Shown here one piece after another: positions 23,612-64,000 of a stretch of 64,000 bases of DNA (the first letter of the stretch is position 1; every line of letters starts with the position of its first letter). The DNA is from Syngnathus acus (taxonomy: Eukaryota > Chordata > Actinopteri > Syngnathiformes > Syngnathidae): positions 6,971,001 through 7,035,000 of the forward strand of contig NC_051094.1 in NCBI RefSeq assembly GCF_901709675.1, read 5' to 3'. The position numbers were made by a program, and so were the translations under genes. The notes below the pieces were generated by a model. That model made no database searches. It saw nothing but the letters and a program-made list of their open reading frames with translations, and was not told where the DNA came from.

Positions 23612-24183
23612 TCCCAGGCACAAATATCATCGTTCCCTTTCATTCTCTCTCTCTAGTTCACGTCAACAAACACAAACAAACAACGTGGAGTGCAGATAAA
23701 GGCGGGCAACACAGGACAGATGGACGGGAGGGTGAAAGAGGGCAAATGTGAAAAAAAAGAGAGAGCGAGCGTGACTGAGAAGGAGGGAAAACGTGGCGAG
23801 AGATCTTCACACGTCTCCGTGTGTGGTCTCGAAGACCTCCGAATGAGCGTGCCCTTCCCGGCCGCATGGAGAAAGTCTTCACAATGGAGCTGGGGAATGT
23901 TTGCCTTGCATGAGCATGGGAGAGAAGGAACAGGACTGTTCCTTTATTTGGAATACACAAGCAAATAGTGGCGTGTTTGGCCCTGCCATGGTAGAGATGG
24001 ACATGTTGTCAACAAGGCCACCAAAGAGGATCTATGAAAGCACACACACACAGACACACACACACATTCTTAATATTTTCTTTTTGTTAAATGATATCTC
24101 ATTACAGTCATTATACACAGTTAACAAGAGGTGGAGAACTCGAGCCACAAGTTGATTCGAGTTGCCAATTTTAGGACTTGCTT

Positions 24184-24428
24184 GGGCAGCATGTTAACCT
24201 AGTGGGACTTAACGTTTTTAACTTTAGTGGTTAGCATATCCGCCTCACAGCATTGAGGTTGAGGGCTTGAATCTGGCCACAGCTTTTTTTTGTGTGAAAT
24301 GCACACGTTAAGTGGATCTATTTATGTCCTGCAATTGGCTGATGACCAATCCAGGGTGTATCCTGACTCTCACCTCAACGTCAGCTGGGATAGACGCTAG
24401 CTCAACCGTAACTCTAATGAGGAGAAGC
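24184..24428 (+). mobile_element. Decayed tRNA-derived SINE
   Basis: The head has the pattern AGTGGTTAGCATATCCGCCTCACAG...GAGGTTGAGGGCTTGAATCTGG (split here for readability), which resembles A- and B-box tRNA promoter parts. The body follows with GCAATTGGCTGATGACCAAT, CCAGGGTGTATCCTGACTC, CAGCTGGGATAGACGCTAGC and ATGAGGAGAAGC, the usual tail order of a widespread fish SINE. It is diverged and has an insertion near the A box. Confidence 0.75.
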
Positions 24429-25707
24429 TACTTTAGCTTCACAGTTACGCTAACTGTTAGCTTCGTTTATTTACTGTCTAAAAATAAAGCAAATTATGAA
24501 TATTTGCTGTAGGTAAAAATAGGTTTAGGGAAACAAAAAGTATATTTTTTACTCTTCTGCACCAATATGATTTCCTGTTCTATGGTTGTCATCACATTTT
24601 TCCTCATTAGTACTGCCCGGGGTGAAAGAGTTCTGTCATCCACTCATGTTTCACCGCCCTCTTTCACATGTCACATGAAATCATGACGATCAGAGCACTC
24701 CCTGCACATGATCTTAACATGACAAAGCGGCCATTGGATGGCATTCGCACATGTGTAGTGGTGCTGGCCCACATCAAATGCATCGTGCCGCGTAATTGCG
24801 CTCAATTAACATCAACAATTGGCGAGAGGCCTCGGAGCCTGAAACAATTTCACTTGGAGGTATTTTTTATGTGGCATCAGCGAAGCGGAATACACTCGCA
24901 ATAGAGCACAAAGAGAGCCAGCATAAAGACTGCAATTGGATTCCGTCACTCATCAGTTCTGCCGGGTCAGGTTTTTACTACCTTTGACCGAGAGGGACTC
25001 ATGCCAAGATTCTTGCACATAAAAGATGCTTGTGCTATATTGCATATATGAATGATTCTGTGGGTGGCAAAGCACATATGGTTGACGGGCGGCATTTGTT
25101 GGCATGACGACAATAATGGTACACCGGTACTACTTTTTTTTTTTTACACCAGTGTCTGTACTTACATTTACACTTTTGCCAGCCCTGTATGACGCCATCC
25201 GTCACCAACACACTCATGTATGCACAGAGTGTTTATGGAGGCTGTATTCCATCCCCCCTTCAGATTACAGCATTGAGTTGAGGTCATCCACGGCGGAACA
25301 TATGGACTTTTTAGCCTGAGCAGGACGTCCTGTCTGACAGCTAGAAATAATCACCTTCATTAGTCACTCGGTTCAAAGATGCTTAAGGCCGCAAAAGAAA
25401 CAGGCAAACACTACACCTAAGTACGGCTGCACAAACACAAACCCGTTAGGTATGCATGGACATGCGCGGGTACAGAAAGATTTGTCCTTGTAGTCTGACT
25501 AAGAGTCTGAATTTCAAATGTGCCATGAATTCATAAGACAAAATATAGGCAAACACCCCGAATAAATACACAATGAGTGGTTCTCAAAGGCAGCTCCACT
25601 AAATATGAGAAAACAGAAAGTGGACTTAAATGAAACTATCTGAAAAGGTATTCAACTTAAAAATTAAATACAACTGAACTGTACTCAGGATGTGATTCTG
25701 TTGCATA

Positions 25708-25721
25708 CCACTAGAGGGAGC
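25708..25721 (+). promoter_or_regulatory. CTCF-like motif
   Basis: CCACTAGAGGGAGC, one mismatch from the CTCF core. Motif match only. Confidence 0.25.
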
Positions 25722-27085
25722 CCTGTATCACACATAGTCCACTTTGAAAATCAATGCAAAATATAGACTTTTCGTCAATATTTTGTTCTCCCTCTCTCTT
25801 GTCTGATTTATTTAAACATGCTTATCTTTTTGTGTTTTTGGGTGTAACCAATAAATTTACCCCCTGTGGAATCAAGAAAGTCTCATCCTTTGGTGATCTA
25901 ACTCATTCGGCCTCAAGCAGACATTTTATATGCAACAACAACACAAAGCAGGTTAGCAGCCTCATACTGTGCATCAGACTGTACAGTACTACACTAATTG
26001 TTGTGTTTGTCAAGAAAAGGGAGAGTGCCGTTTTTACAAGTAGCCTGCGGAGCGTTCCCACATTTCCCACAGACTCGCATACAGGTGTGTGTGCGGGTGT
26101 ATGCTGCAACACCACATCCTTGTTGCAAAGCACAGACACTCACAATTTGCTAGAATGTTTGTGAGAAGCAGCAATAAAAAAATTTGTTTAAGTGTTACAT
26201 CATGTTTGGGTCAAATTAAACCGGGTTTTTTAAAAATACCCTAATGTGTTGGCGCTCAAACCTGATCTTTGTTGACTAAAATGAATTAAAAAAATTATTA
26301 CTACGTTAAATCAAGGGTAATGCTAGTGATGGTGGCAATTTTGAAACTGTGAAACTGTATATGCTAAAAAATTTTGCATTATTATAATTTTTAATCGGAC
26401 AGTGGTTACTGTGGGAGATTGAGAGAGAATATGTTTTAAGCATTAATCATCCATTCTGTAATTTACAATTTGATACAAAAAAATATGAAATCATCGTTGG
26501 CCATACTGTGGTCCATATTATGTGTGCATGGAACATGAACCTTGTGCAGGGTTAAACATTCCAAGTGCGATTCTGTGAAGGCTAAACATCCCATCTGCGT
26601 TGTTTTCCCTTGTTGTGACACATTAACAAACAAGCAAAGGGAAACAAAGGGCCCCTCGTGTCGAGTGGAGCCAGATGTGCCTCTTGAGATGTTGATTGTG
26701 TTTGTCTTGTTTACAAATACAGCCGTAAAAGTCCACATTTTCCAGTCTCTCTTATTATTGTGATTTGTTTTTCCCTGTAATGAATGTACACACATTCCTT
26801 TTGTTCGCATGTAAACTGACAAGGAGTGCCTGTGCCTTAAGTTAGGAGGCAACGTATTGTTGAAACCATAAACTGTCCAATAAATGTGATATATCAGATC
26901 GCAACACTGCCATACACAGTAGCTGGATCAATTCGGAATTAATATTCATCTAAACAAGTCTTGCTCTGATCAACCAATCACAGCACGGGAAAATGTTGAT
27001 GTCATCAAGGGCCAGAAGACAATTTTCTTTTACAATTGAGAGTCTTCAATGTAGGAAAAGATGGAATAGAACACAAGCAACCTCA

Positions 27086-27146
27086 CAGAGATTCATAGCC
27101 AGAACCTCCGAATTATGAAGCAGAAGTGCTCACCACTAGTCCAGTC
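27086..27146 (-). mobile_element. SINE head fragment (tRNA-like)
   Basis: Read on the minus strand this has GACTGGACTAGTGGTGAGCA, then TCGGAGGTTCTGGCT, resembling the A- and B-box region of the same fish SINE class, without a recognisable body. Confidence 0.4.
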
Positions 27147-28750
27147 ACTCATTTATAGTCCGCTATTTCACTGCTTGTAAATTTGTAATTTATTTGAACA
27201 AAACCCAAATATTGTGTTGCCCAGCTGGCTGTCCTCCAACATCATCATCTTTGGGCCTCCCACCATGGGCCCCAGTTTCAGGTCAAACAATGTGGCCCCT
27301 TTGCGTCCCTCGCGGTCCCCCGGGCAGGAAATGACCTCACGCGCGGGGAATGAACCCCACGCCGACGCACAACAACCCCATTCACCCCGGGTCAGAGGTC
27401 AAAGGAGTCAGGAGGGAGTCACAATGTGTGCGTTTGGATCGTGGTATCCAAGTCTCTGATCAATTGTCAACAGCGGACAGTTGTGAGTGGCCCGTGTGTT
27501 TCCGTGAGGGATTCTGTGGTATGTCAGGCATGTATGTTTGCTTTTGAAGTGTATTTGTGTGTGTGTGTTGACCGGGGGGGGTCAGGTGATGGTGTGTTTT
27601 TGTGTTTGGGATTTTGGGGATAAAAGCACGTGTGTTTCCTCTCAAAATCACGCACGGGCGCTCCATGATGAGGTGAGGTCGCTTTACTTACTGGAAGTCG
27701 TCTCACTTTGACAGTTCTGCGAAAAAGTTGTGCGCCGTCATGTGACTGGTTTGTGGAAGATGATGACTGCACCAGTATATGATTCTTGGGGGACGGACGT
27801 TTCCGCTGTGACTTAAATCATAACAGTGGATGCATCTGCACCTTTATGCAGATTCCCTAAACCAAATGTTGCCTTGCTCGATTCATCAAAAACTTTCATC
27901 AATGTCGCTTATTTTTGTTTATTAATGATGCGGTAGTCCAAATGTTCCCTCTCTCATGATATTTTTACAGCCTGGATATTCCGCAGAGAAAAGTTCCCAC
28001 TGTGTTTTTTTTATGAGGAGGTCCTGGTTCTTGTAAACAGGTCCAAACATCTTCCGAGCTTCTTACCCACTTTTAAATGTGTCACTTTTTCCATGTGGGC
28101 CTCCCACGGAGCCAACGAAGCCTTGAGTGTGATGTGCAATCAAGAGCATGTATATTTGTCTGTCCCGTCCTCCTATTTTGAGCTGCCCTTTCTTTCTTTT
28201 GCGACGTGTGGAGCTGCAGCACCGATATGAAATTAGACTTGCTTATTTGCGGAGGCCGGGTGCGTGTGTGTATACGTCCAAAGCGGTGCACGTTTCCTGT
28301 TAATGTTGGAGGGCTGTGCCGCCTTCCAAAAATTATAGCTTCTCGAGAGCTCTCAGTTTGCGCAAGAACAGGCCGCTGCCTTGTCTAAATATCAGCCGAT
28401 TCCAACATTGTCTATCCCCAAAAAGTTAAGGTAAATATTGGCCCATGTGGAGCATTGTACTGCCACGTGTTTGCTCTGAATAATCTTAAATAGTCACTAG
28501 AAACAGAAGTTAGTCTGACAGAAATCATAGCAGTGTGAAAAGTATTCCTCACTTGACCTTATTTCAGGCAAAACATTTTTGCACGTTTTCTGTTGTTTTT
28601 GTTGTTGTTTGAAAAATAGTGACCTTGGCGTTAGCTTGTCTGCCAATTATTTTATTTTTTATTTTGTCATTTATAGCCTATCTGTATTTATTAGATTAAT
28701 TATCTATATTTGCTCTTAAACCTTAGTTATTTATGTTATAGGTAAGAGCA

Positions 28751-28768
28751 TGTGTGTGTGTGTGTGTG
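28751..28768. repeat. (TG)n microsatellite
   Basis: A short GT run of about 18 bases. Confidence 0.9.
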
Positions 28769-28999
28769 CTTTGGCAAAGATGAATTTTGTCTTTGGACAT
28801 AATTCATCAAATGTGCGTATATAGTGTAAATAGTGTATATTTGGCAAGTGCAAAGTCAGGACATAAAAAAAAGACACTTTAGTGGTTTTCAAAGTGGGGG
28901 CATTGGGGCTTCAGAAAAAAACTTAAAGGTAGATTTTGTTTTGAATGTCTGTGGTATGAAAGCAGAGAAATCCTTTTAAATAAAGGCTCTTATTAAAAG

Positions 29000-29111
29000 T
29001 GGCAGCATGGTGGCCCTTGTGGTTAGCCCTGCCCGACCGTAAAGCGGGCTGAAGGATTAAATTCTCTGGCTTCCCTTCACGTTCCAAAAACATGCATGTA
29101 CACTAACAGCC
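29000..29111 (+). mobile_element. SINE fragment
   Basis: GTGGCAGCATGGTGGCCCTT, GTGGTTAGCCCTGCC and CACGTTCCAAAAACATGCAT match the order of parts in the 5' half of the fish tRNA-type SINE seen at 24184. The tail half is absent. Confidence 0.6.
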
Positions 29112-29825
29112 TTCAGTGACTTTAATCAAAAGTGGGAAAATTGTTCATCCAGATCCACACAAAGAGCAAGTCTCCACACGGAAGGATTTGCCATTGTCGA
29201 TAATGCTATGAATTTATGATTGTCTGACTGCTTCTCCAGGAGATTGAGAAAAAAACCAACACAGTTAACACACCCCGCACCGCAGGAAAATCGCTCAGGA
29301 TAATATTTCAGAGACAACCGATAATCAGGACTTTGCTGATTTTGTTTGAAAAGAGGCATAATGATCCCAATTCTATCCAATTAAAAGGTCGGTTGATTGT
29401 GTTTGGATTTTTTTTTTGACTGATGTTGCGTATTTACCAAAGTACAGATTATTATTATGTTGAACGTTTTACTTAACATTGAGGGATCAGAGATGTCTGC
29501 AACAATTATTACTCCAACACCCCCAAATGCAACGGAACAGCACACAGCTGTGTAAGGAACATTATCTGGAACAGCAATAATCTACTGATTATTAAATGTG
29601 TGCAGATGATCACAAATGTGAATCTTGTGAGTCACACTTTGCTTGCTTTCACCAACCAATCAGAGGATGGAAGCCAAGGAAACACTAAAAAATGAAGAGA
29701 CTTCAATGTAGGGAATACATTTGCACAACTATACGGAACTAATATCATAATTTAAGTTGTAAATGGAGGTCCGTGCTTTTGATGGGCCAAATTGAGATGG
29801 AATGCATTGTGAATTTTTTTTTTCA

Positions 29826-29840
29826 GGGGGGGGGGGGGGG
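29826..29840. repeat. G homopolymer
   Basis: A run of 15 G; a likely site of length error. Confidence 0.9.
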
Positions 29841-30182
29841 ACACAATGCAGGCATACTCAAGATAAATATTTACCCACTTTGAATTTACCTCTAGAAAAC
29901 ATTCCTCGGCCATCGTCTTGCAAAGCGTTGCCATGTTGGATTCCTCCGCTGATTGTGAGCACAAAGCCAGAAATTAGGAAAGCTAAACATAAACCGGCCA
30001 GCGTTGCTGCAAGCTGTCAAACAGCTCCGCGTATGATTGAAGACAACCTTGAGTTGGAACATAAACATCCCCGCAGGCACTTCATTTGCACTCTCGCTCG
30101 CCGCTGCACCAGGCGACCATGAGGTGAGCTGGAGGAGGGTGGGTGTGGTTTATATGACATGGAAGAATTATTGCAATATGTA

Positions 30183-30194
30183 CCAGTAGAGGGC
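30183..30194 (+). promoter_or_regulatory. CTCF-like motif
   Basis: CCAGTAGAGGGC fits the core CCASYAGRKGGC at every position. Located 3.2 kb upstream of the ptch1 start. Confidence 0.3.
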
Positions 30195-32040
30195 TTCAAA
30201 TGGGCATGCACTGAGGCGTATAGCTTCCCAAAGTTGACCATGTGGTGTCCAAGCTAAGGCTCGTGGGCCAGCATATACTGTACAATGGTACCTTGACTTC
30301 GTATCCCAATTTTCAAGATTCTTCAAGCTACAAGACAGATTTTTTTGTGGTAAATATTGGTGAGCAATGACTGATCTGAGTAACCTCCAGAGCCTCCATT
30401 GCTCTAAAGAAGTTGAAAAACTGGAGCAGTCAAGGTCGAACTTTCTTGGGTTTCCAAATTGTGCTTCCTGATATCCACACGGAACACTCAACGCTCACAC
30501 AGCGTAAACATCATTCATGTTGTGTAGTTCAGATGAAACTATAAAAAGTCCACCAGCAGCTACATTCAAATACCTCAATCACTTCGCTAGGGCGACGCCT
30601 GCAACAGTTTTCCGGTTACGACGTGTATTTTCCACATTATTAGCGATTGCATCTTATCTGGAGTTACACCTCTGTTGCTACAGCCAGTAAGCAAACAAAG
30701 CAACACTTCATGAGGAGGTAAACTTCATTTGCTTGACAAAATCTGTCATTGCATCGACAAACGGCGCACCGATTAGATTCCATTGTGATGTCATGACCGT
30801 GTGGCGTAATTACCGGAGTAAGGATAAAAATGTTCCTTTGAATTGCTGCTGTTCCTTGTAATATTCGTCCAGTATCGGTTCATATGTAGTTCTACTCTCT
30901 TACATCCATCCCAGGTGGGTGAGTAAAGCTGTATTCTGTGGGAAAATCTTTACTTTTGTTGCAATTATAATCGGCAAAAAAAAAGATTGAAGTAAGCATT
31001 ATCAAAATGTTGGCTCACCTCCACTGTCAACTGTAATCCACCTGCAAATCATAACTAGCCGCACGCGTTAATCAACATCCTTCCCCTTTTTTTCCCATGG
31101 CCGCACTCCAGCCAGCAACCCCTAGGGCTATAAATGACCCTGCCCAGGGTCAGCCAAGGTGATGGGCTAATGAAGTCATTCCGGGACGAACGCCCAGAGC
31201 GCTCCGGCTCCTACTTCATATCCTATCTCATTAAGAAATCCATGTGAATTTGGTCTGGCAGGACTCGATAAATTGGAATGATGACAGATCGAGAAAGTAG
31301 TACAAGTGCTTTGACTTTACTACAAAATGTTTAAACTTCCAGGCTTTGCGTTGTTGTGTCAAATTACAAGAATGTAGAATGGAACAGACCCTTACCTTCA
31401 AATAAGAAGCACTATATAAATATATGAATAAATTATATAAAAATCTAAATCGCACGGACCATTTATTTATGACAAATGATTAAATTACAAATTAAAATGT
31501 AAATATAGAATGTGACTATTTCTTATCTGTCAGCAATTTATTTTCAAGGTTATTATGGTAAATTTGACATTACATTAAATGCCTTGGATTTTTTGTATGT
31601 TTACGGTTTAAAATGATAGACAATTATACACATCTAGGGGCGGGGCTTCAGTTACTCACGGTTTTTCACTGTTAGTAACTGGACTCGTTTCCGTAAATCA
31701 TTGTAATCTCATGTGTATTCTATTAGTTCACACAGATGCTCGCAATATAATCTTCTAGTACATTTTACAAGAATATCTTTACAGCCGTCACACTATGCTT
31801 TTCTTCTTAATGCCAACGACCTTTTTCCACATTTCCCGCAACCTGATGGTCTCTTGCTGAGTTACAGCATGTCTCTCATAGATGCTGCGAAACGGATGTG
31901 ACTCCTGCGAGAGGTACGTCCCGTTGAGATGGGTGTCCATGCAGATTAAGTTGTTTTTACAAAAAAAATCTGCAAACTTGCAACTCCTTTATTATATTAG
32001 AAACTTCACAATAAAGTAAAGGAAGCTATTCTACTCATGT

Positions 32041-32370
32041 CCTGCAGGTAGCAGTAGTGTAAATTACAAGACAACTACGTGCCACCTGCCAACCAATGAA
32101 GAATATATTTTTTAAGTGAGTTCCTAGAGGTACTTGGCAGTATTGTAAACTACTGAACAACACGTAGAAATAACTTAAAATCTTTTCACAATTACACATT
32201 TTTGGCTTTTACAAATGGTAAGTCTTTGTAATTTGTATTATTATGATTATTTCATGTAATTATCATTATTATTAATTTCTTTTTCCATGGCCCTTGTAGT
32301 ACTACTGACGGCCTGCGGGTGGTGCTAGTGTAAATTGCAATTCAAACCAATTAGGCGCCACCTGCAAAAC
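32041..32370. repeat. Three diverged copies of a short repeat upstream of ptch1
   Basis: Copies at 32041-32105, about 32122-32170 and 32312-32366 share the pattern GGTA(CTTG)GCAGTA(G/T)TGTAAA(T/C)TAC. Two of them run from CCTGC(A/G)GGT to GCCACCTGC, giving loosely inverted ends. A related piece is at about 38441-38485 in ptch1 intron 2. It may be a small nonautonomous element; no target-site duplication was found. Confidence 0.45.
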
Positions 32371-32512
32371 AAAGATCTTGAACAGTGCGTTGTTTTTATT
32401 GTAAAAGTACAGAAAATATTTTCACACACTTTTAGCAGGTAAGTTTTTCATATCTATTGTCTGTGATGTTACAGTATGTGCGTTCACTATCGTGACAGTA
32501 TATTTGTCAATG

Positions 32513-32905
32513 GGGCGGTAAAGTTCGCTGCGGGCTACATGACGTTTAACAGTGAGTAGGATTCTTTAAGCGCTATAATGGACATTTTTTAAAAGTCACG
32601 TACGACTGTAGACATTTTTCTTGAGTGACGCCTGGTTAATTTAAACGTTAAGCCTACAAAATACTACATCTTAGCTCCATTTAACAAGCAAATTTGTAGC
32701 TCGTTGGGCATCCCCATACACCCCACCCCACCTCCCCTTCCCTCCCCTCTCTGCTTGGGTGGTCCTTCTTCCCTCCCTCCCCTTCTTTACTTTAGCGAGC
32801 TGTTGCTAAGCAGCTAATAATAGTCGTGTTTGCTGAGTAATTTTTGCCCTTCTGGAACCAATCAGAAGCGAGCAAACTGTGCGGTGTGACAGCGGCGAGA
32901 GGCGG
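32513..32905 (+). promoter_or_regulatory. ptch1: ptch1 proximal promoter region
   Basis: The region ahead of the ptch1 leader contains GC boxes (GGGCGG near 32513; GGCGGG near 32901), the perfect GLI site at 32756-32764 and CCAATCA at 32858-32864. Vertebrate ptch1 is a direct Hedgehog target induced through GLI sites in the promoter of this first-exon type. The boundaries are approximate. Confidence 0.55.
32756..32764 (+). promoter_or_regulatory. ptch1: GLI-binding site of ptch1 promoter
   Basis: Perfect TGGGTGGTC (reverse complement GACCACCCA), 620 bases upstream of the start codon and within a C-rich stretch. This is the textbook GLI consensus and the expected position for the negative-feedback control of Patched by Hedgehog signalling. 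Confidence 0.7.
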
Positions 32906-32931
32906 GATCTTGTGTGTGTGTGTTTTGCGGG

Positions 32932-32998
32932 CCCCCTCCTCCTCCTCCTCCTTCTCCCTCCCTTTCCACCCCACCTCCTTCTCCTCCTCCTCCTCTTC
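32932..32998 (+). repeat. Pyrimidine-rich (CCT)n tract in the ptch1 promoter or leader
   Basis: An almost pure C/T strand of about 67 bases built of CTC and CCT units, interrupted only by a few A. It lies at about -450 to -385 from the start codon. It may be a promoter element or the start of the leader. Confidence 0.75.
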
Positions 32999-33091
32999 GA
33001 GCTCTTTTTCTGCTCTTCTATTCAAAGTCAGAGTTGGCCGTGACGCGCGGCCCAAGGGAAGACGAGCAGCAGCAGCACACAACTCGGCACA

Positions 33092-33362
33092 ATGCAGCGA
33101 GAAGCGTCCAGCGATCTGGCGTGCGGCTCGTTTTGAGAGACACTCCCGTTGTATTCCTGTGTTTTTCTATTTGCTCGCTTTGTTGTTGTCGTTGTGCCTG
33201 ACGGGGTCTGGAAAACGCGGTGCAAAAGGCGGCGGAGACCCTTACCGGATCACGCGATGTGGGGATGGACGGCGCGCACTACTTTGACTCGCCCTCTCCA
33301 AGCGGACTATGAGGTCCCCCCTCCGAGTGAAACTTTGTCGGATCGCAAGTGGGAATCGGTAA
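33092..33362 (+). promoter_or_regulatory. ptch1: ptch1 leader with four upstream ATGs
   Basis: Four ATGs precede the main one: 33092 (ORF to 33136, 14 residues), 33257 (ORF to 33400, overlapping the main start out of frame), 33265 (to 33312) and 33309 (to 33362, in frame with ptch1 but stopped before it). The main ATG at 33384 has a strong context (A at -3, G at +4). A donor-like TCG/GTAAGC at about 33359 could define a shorter alternative first exon. Upstream frames would be expected to damp translation. Confidence 0.5.
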
Positions 33363-33383
33363 GCAGCGCGCAGTCCCCGCAAC

Positions 33384-63038
<29,655 letters not shown>

Positions 63039-64000
63039 GTGAGTACTGCGCACACATAATACATACTGGGTAAGAATTATTAAGGGAGATCATCTTCTAA
63101 GGCAGTCGAGATCGTTATAAGCTAATTTTCTACTGTTCACAAACCAATACGAAGCAGCACACTAATCCATGGTGAAAAATGCCATCATGACAAATTTAAA
63201 AATGATTTATTAATTGTTTATTTTCTTGATTTTACTTGATAACGCTATAAAATATTGCATAGTCACCGTGTCATAAATAATGGTAGGCCTTTATTAAAAT
63301 GTAAAAAAAAAAGAAAGTTGTGCAATTTAAAAAAAGAACACTACTAAAACCACCAAGGAGGTAGTGTCAAAATGATGATGAATTTTTCCAATGTGCAGAG
63401 AGCAATGTTTAGTTGGCAGATTGTCTTGCGCTCTATATTTTGGGCTTTTTTTTCCCTGTGTGGTCCAGTGGGCATCTCCAAGAGAAGCGCAAGGAAGGAA
63501 GACGCAACTGCTGAGTGTTATTGTAGGCCCAGTCACCAATGTTTATCTTGTGCTGCTTAGTCTACACTAACACTCCCGGACACTAAATAGACAGTGAAAG
63601 GAGACAAACCTGCTCTCAACTTTTAAACCTAGAAAAAAAGTTTGATTTGATTTCCAATCCACCCGACTTCTCTTCTCTTTCCTGTCCATGGCGGTGTTTC
63701 TACGGAGACACGCAGGCGAACGTATGTGGCTGAACGCATAAACACACCGCGACATAATTCAAACACATACGCATATATAGCTCTGTTTTTTCTCTCTGGC
63801 GGTGAGCTGTATTTTATGGCAGGCAGCCGCCTCGGCCACCCGAGTCCTTGGACTGGAATGGGAGGAACTGCCCTCATATTTATCCGTCCAGTTTTACAAG
63901 CAAAATCAAAGGACAGGTTATGAAGGAGTGTCATATTCAACCGTTACTAAATGAAGCTTCGTTTAAGCCCATCTCACTTACTTGACTGCGGACTCCTCAT
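63039..64000 (+). other. ptch1 intron 18, truncated by window end
   Basis: After the exon 18 donor GTGAGT no further ptch1 exon (the next would start with TM9) is visible up to 64000. Confidence 0.75.

Larger units (their letters stand above)
20728..33091. other. Intergenic, ercc6l2 to ptch1 (head to head)
   Basis: About 12.4 kb with no recognisable coding exon. It contains an A homopolymer (20987-21008), SINE relics, a GLI 9-mer at 23603, CTCF-like motifs at 25708 and 30183, a G homopolymer (29826-29840), a diverged short-repeat cluster (32041-32370), and the ptch1 proximal promoter. Short open frames such as those at 22240-22755 and 26463-26852 have no domain content I can identify. Confidence 0.65.

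Noticed and set aside
24230-24300. tRNA gene
   Set aside because: A- and B-box-like parts are present but the cloverleaf is degraded and a SINE body follows, so it is a SINE head, not a tRNA gene.

Overview
This 64 kb window is vertebrate nuclear DNA, most likely from a compact-genome ray-finned (teleost) fish. The evidence is many small exons with GT/AG borders, several introns of only 65-120 bases, abundant CA/GT microsatellites, and scattered decayed tRNA-type SINE fragments of the kind common in fish. There are no bacterial-style operons, CRISPR arrays or prophage genes. Exons were assembled by eye from reading frame, splice sites and recalled human family sequences; no search was run.

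Three protein-coding genes account for the coding content. (1) hsd17b3, plus strand, 1688-6010: 11 exons, 318 residues, a complete 17-beta-hydroxysteroid dehydrogenase type 3 (androstenedione to testosterone). (2) ercc6l2, minus strand, 20727 down to 10772: 20 coding exons, 1342 residues, a SNF2-family helicase-like DNA-repair protein. (3) ptch1, plus strand, from 33384: 18 coding exons up to 63038, 1121 residues seen, the Hedgehog receptor Patched1; the 3' exons lie beyond the window. Order and relative orientation match, in mirror image, the human 9q22 order PTCH1 - ERCC6L2 - HSD17B3, with human intergenic distances collapsed to about 5 kb and 12.7 kb.

Layout: 1-1687 is noncoding, with an AT microsatellite, two palindromic CRE sites and a TATA-like element ahead of hsd17b3. 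6011-10771 is the hsd17b3 3' flank and a tail-to-tail intergenic region. 20728-33383 is the divergent (head-to-head) region between ercc6l2 and ptch1; it holds SINE relics, a perfect GLI-consensus 9-mer far upstream, another about 620 bases before the ptch1 start codon, a pyrimidine-rich tract and a ptch1 leader with four upstream ATGs. ptch1 intron 2 (10.9 kb) and intron 12 each hold one more perfect GLI 9-mer.

The three genes are syntenic neighbours rather than one pathway. The most distinctive points are a ptch1 central cytoplasmic loop with three tandem PPxY motifs and an enlarged exon 14, the five same-orientation GLI 9-mers, an ercc6l2 N-terminus in which an acidic tract stands where the human protein has a Tudor-like segment, and a degenerate tandem array split by a SINE inside an ercc6l2 intron. 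I found no evidence of an unknown multi-gene system; the novelty here is in variants of known genes and in candidate regulatory DNA.
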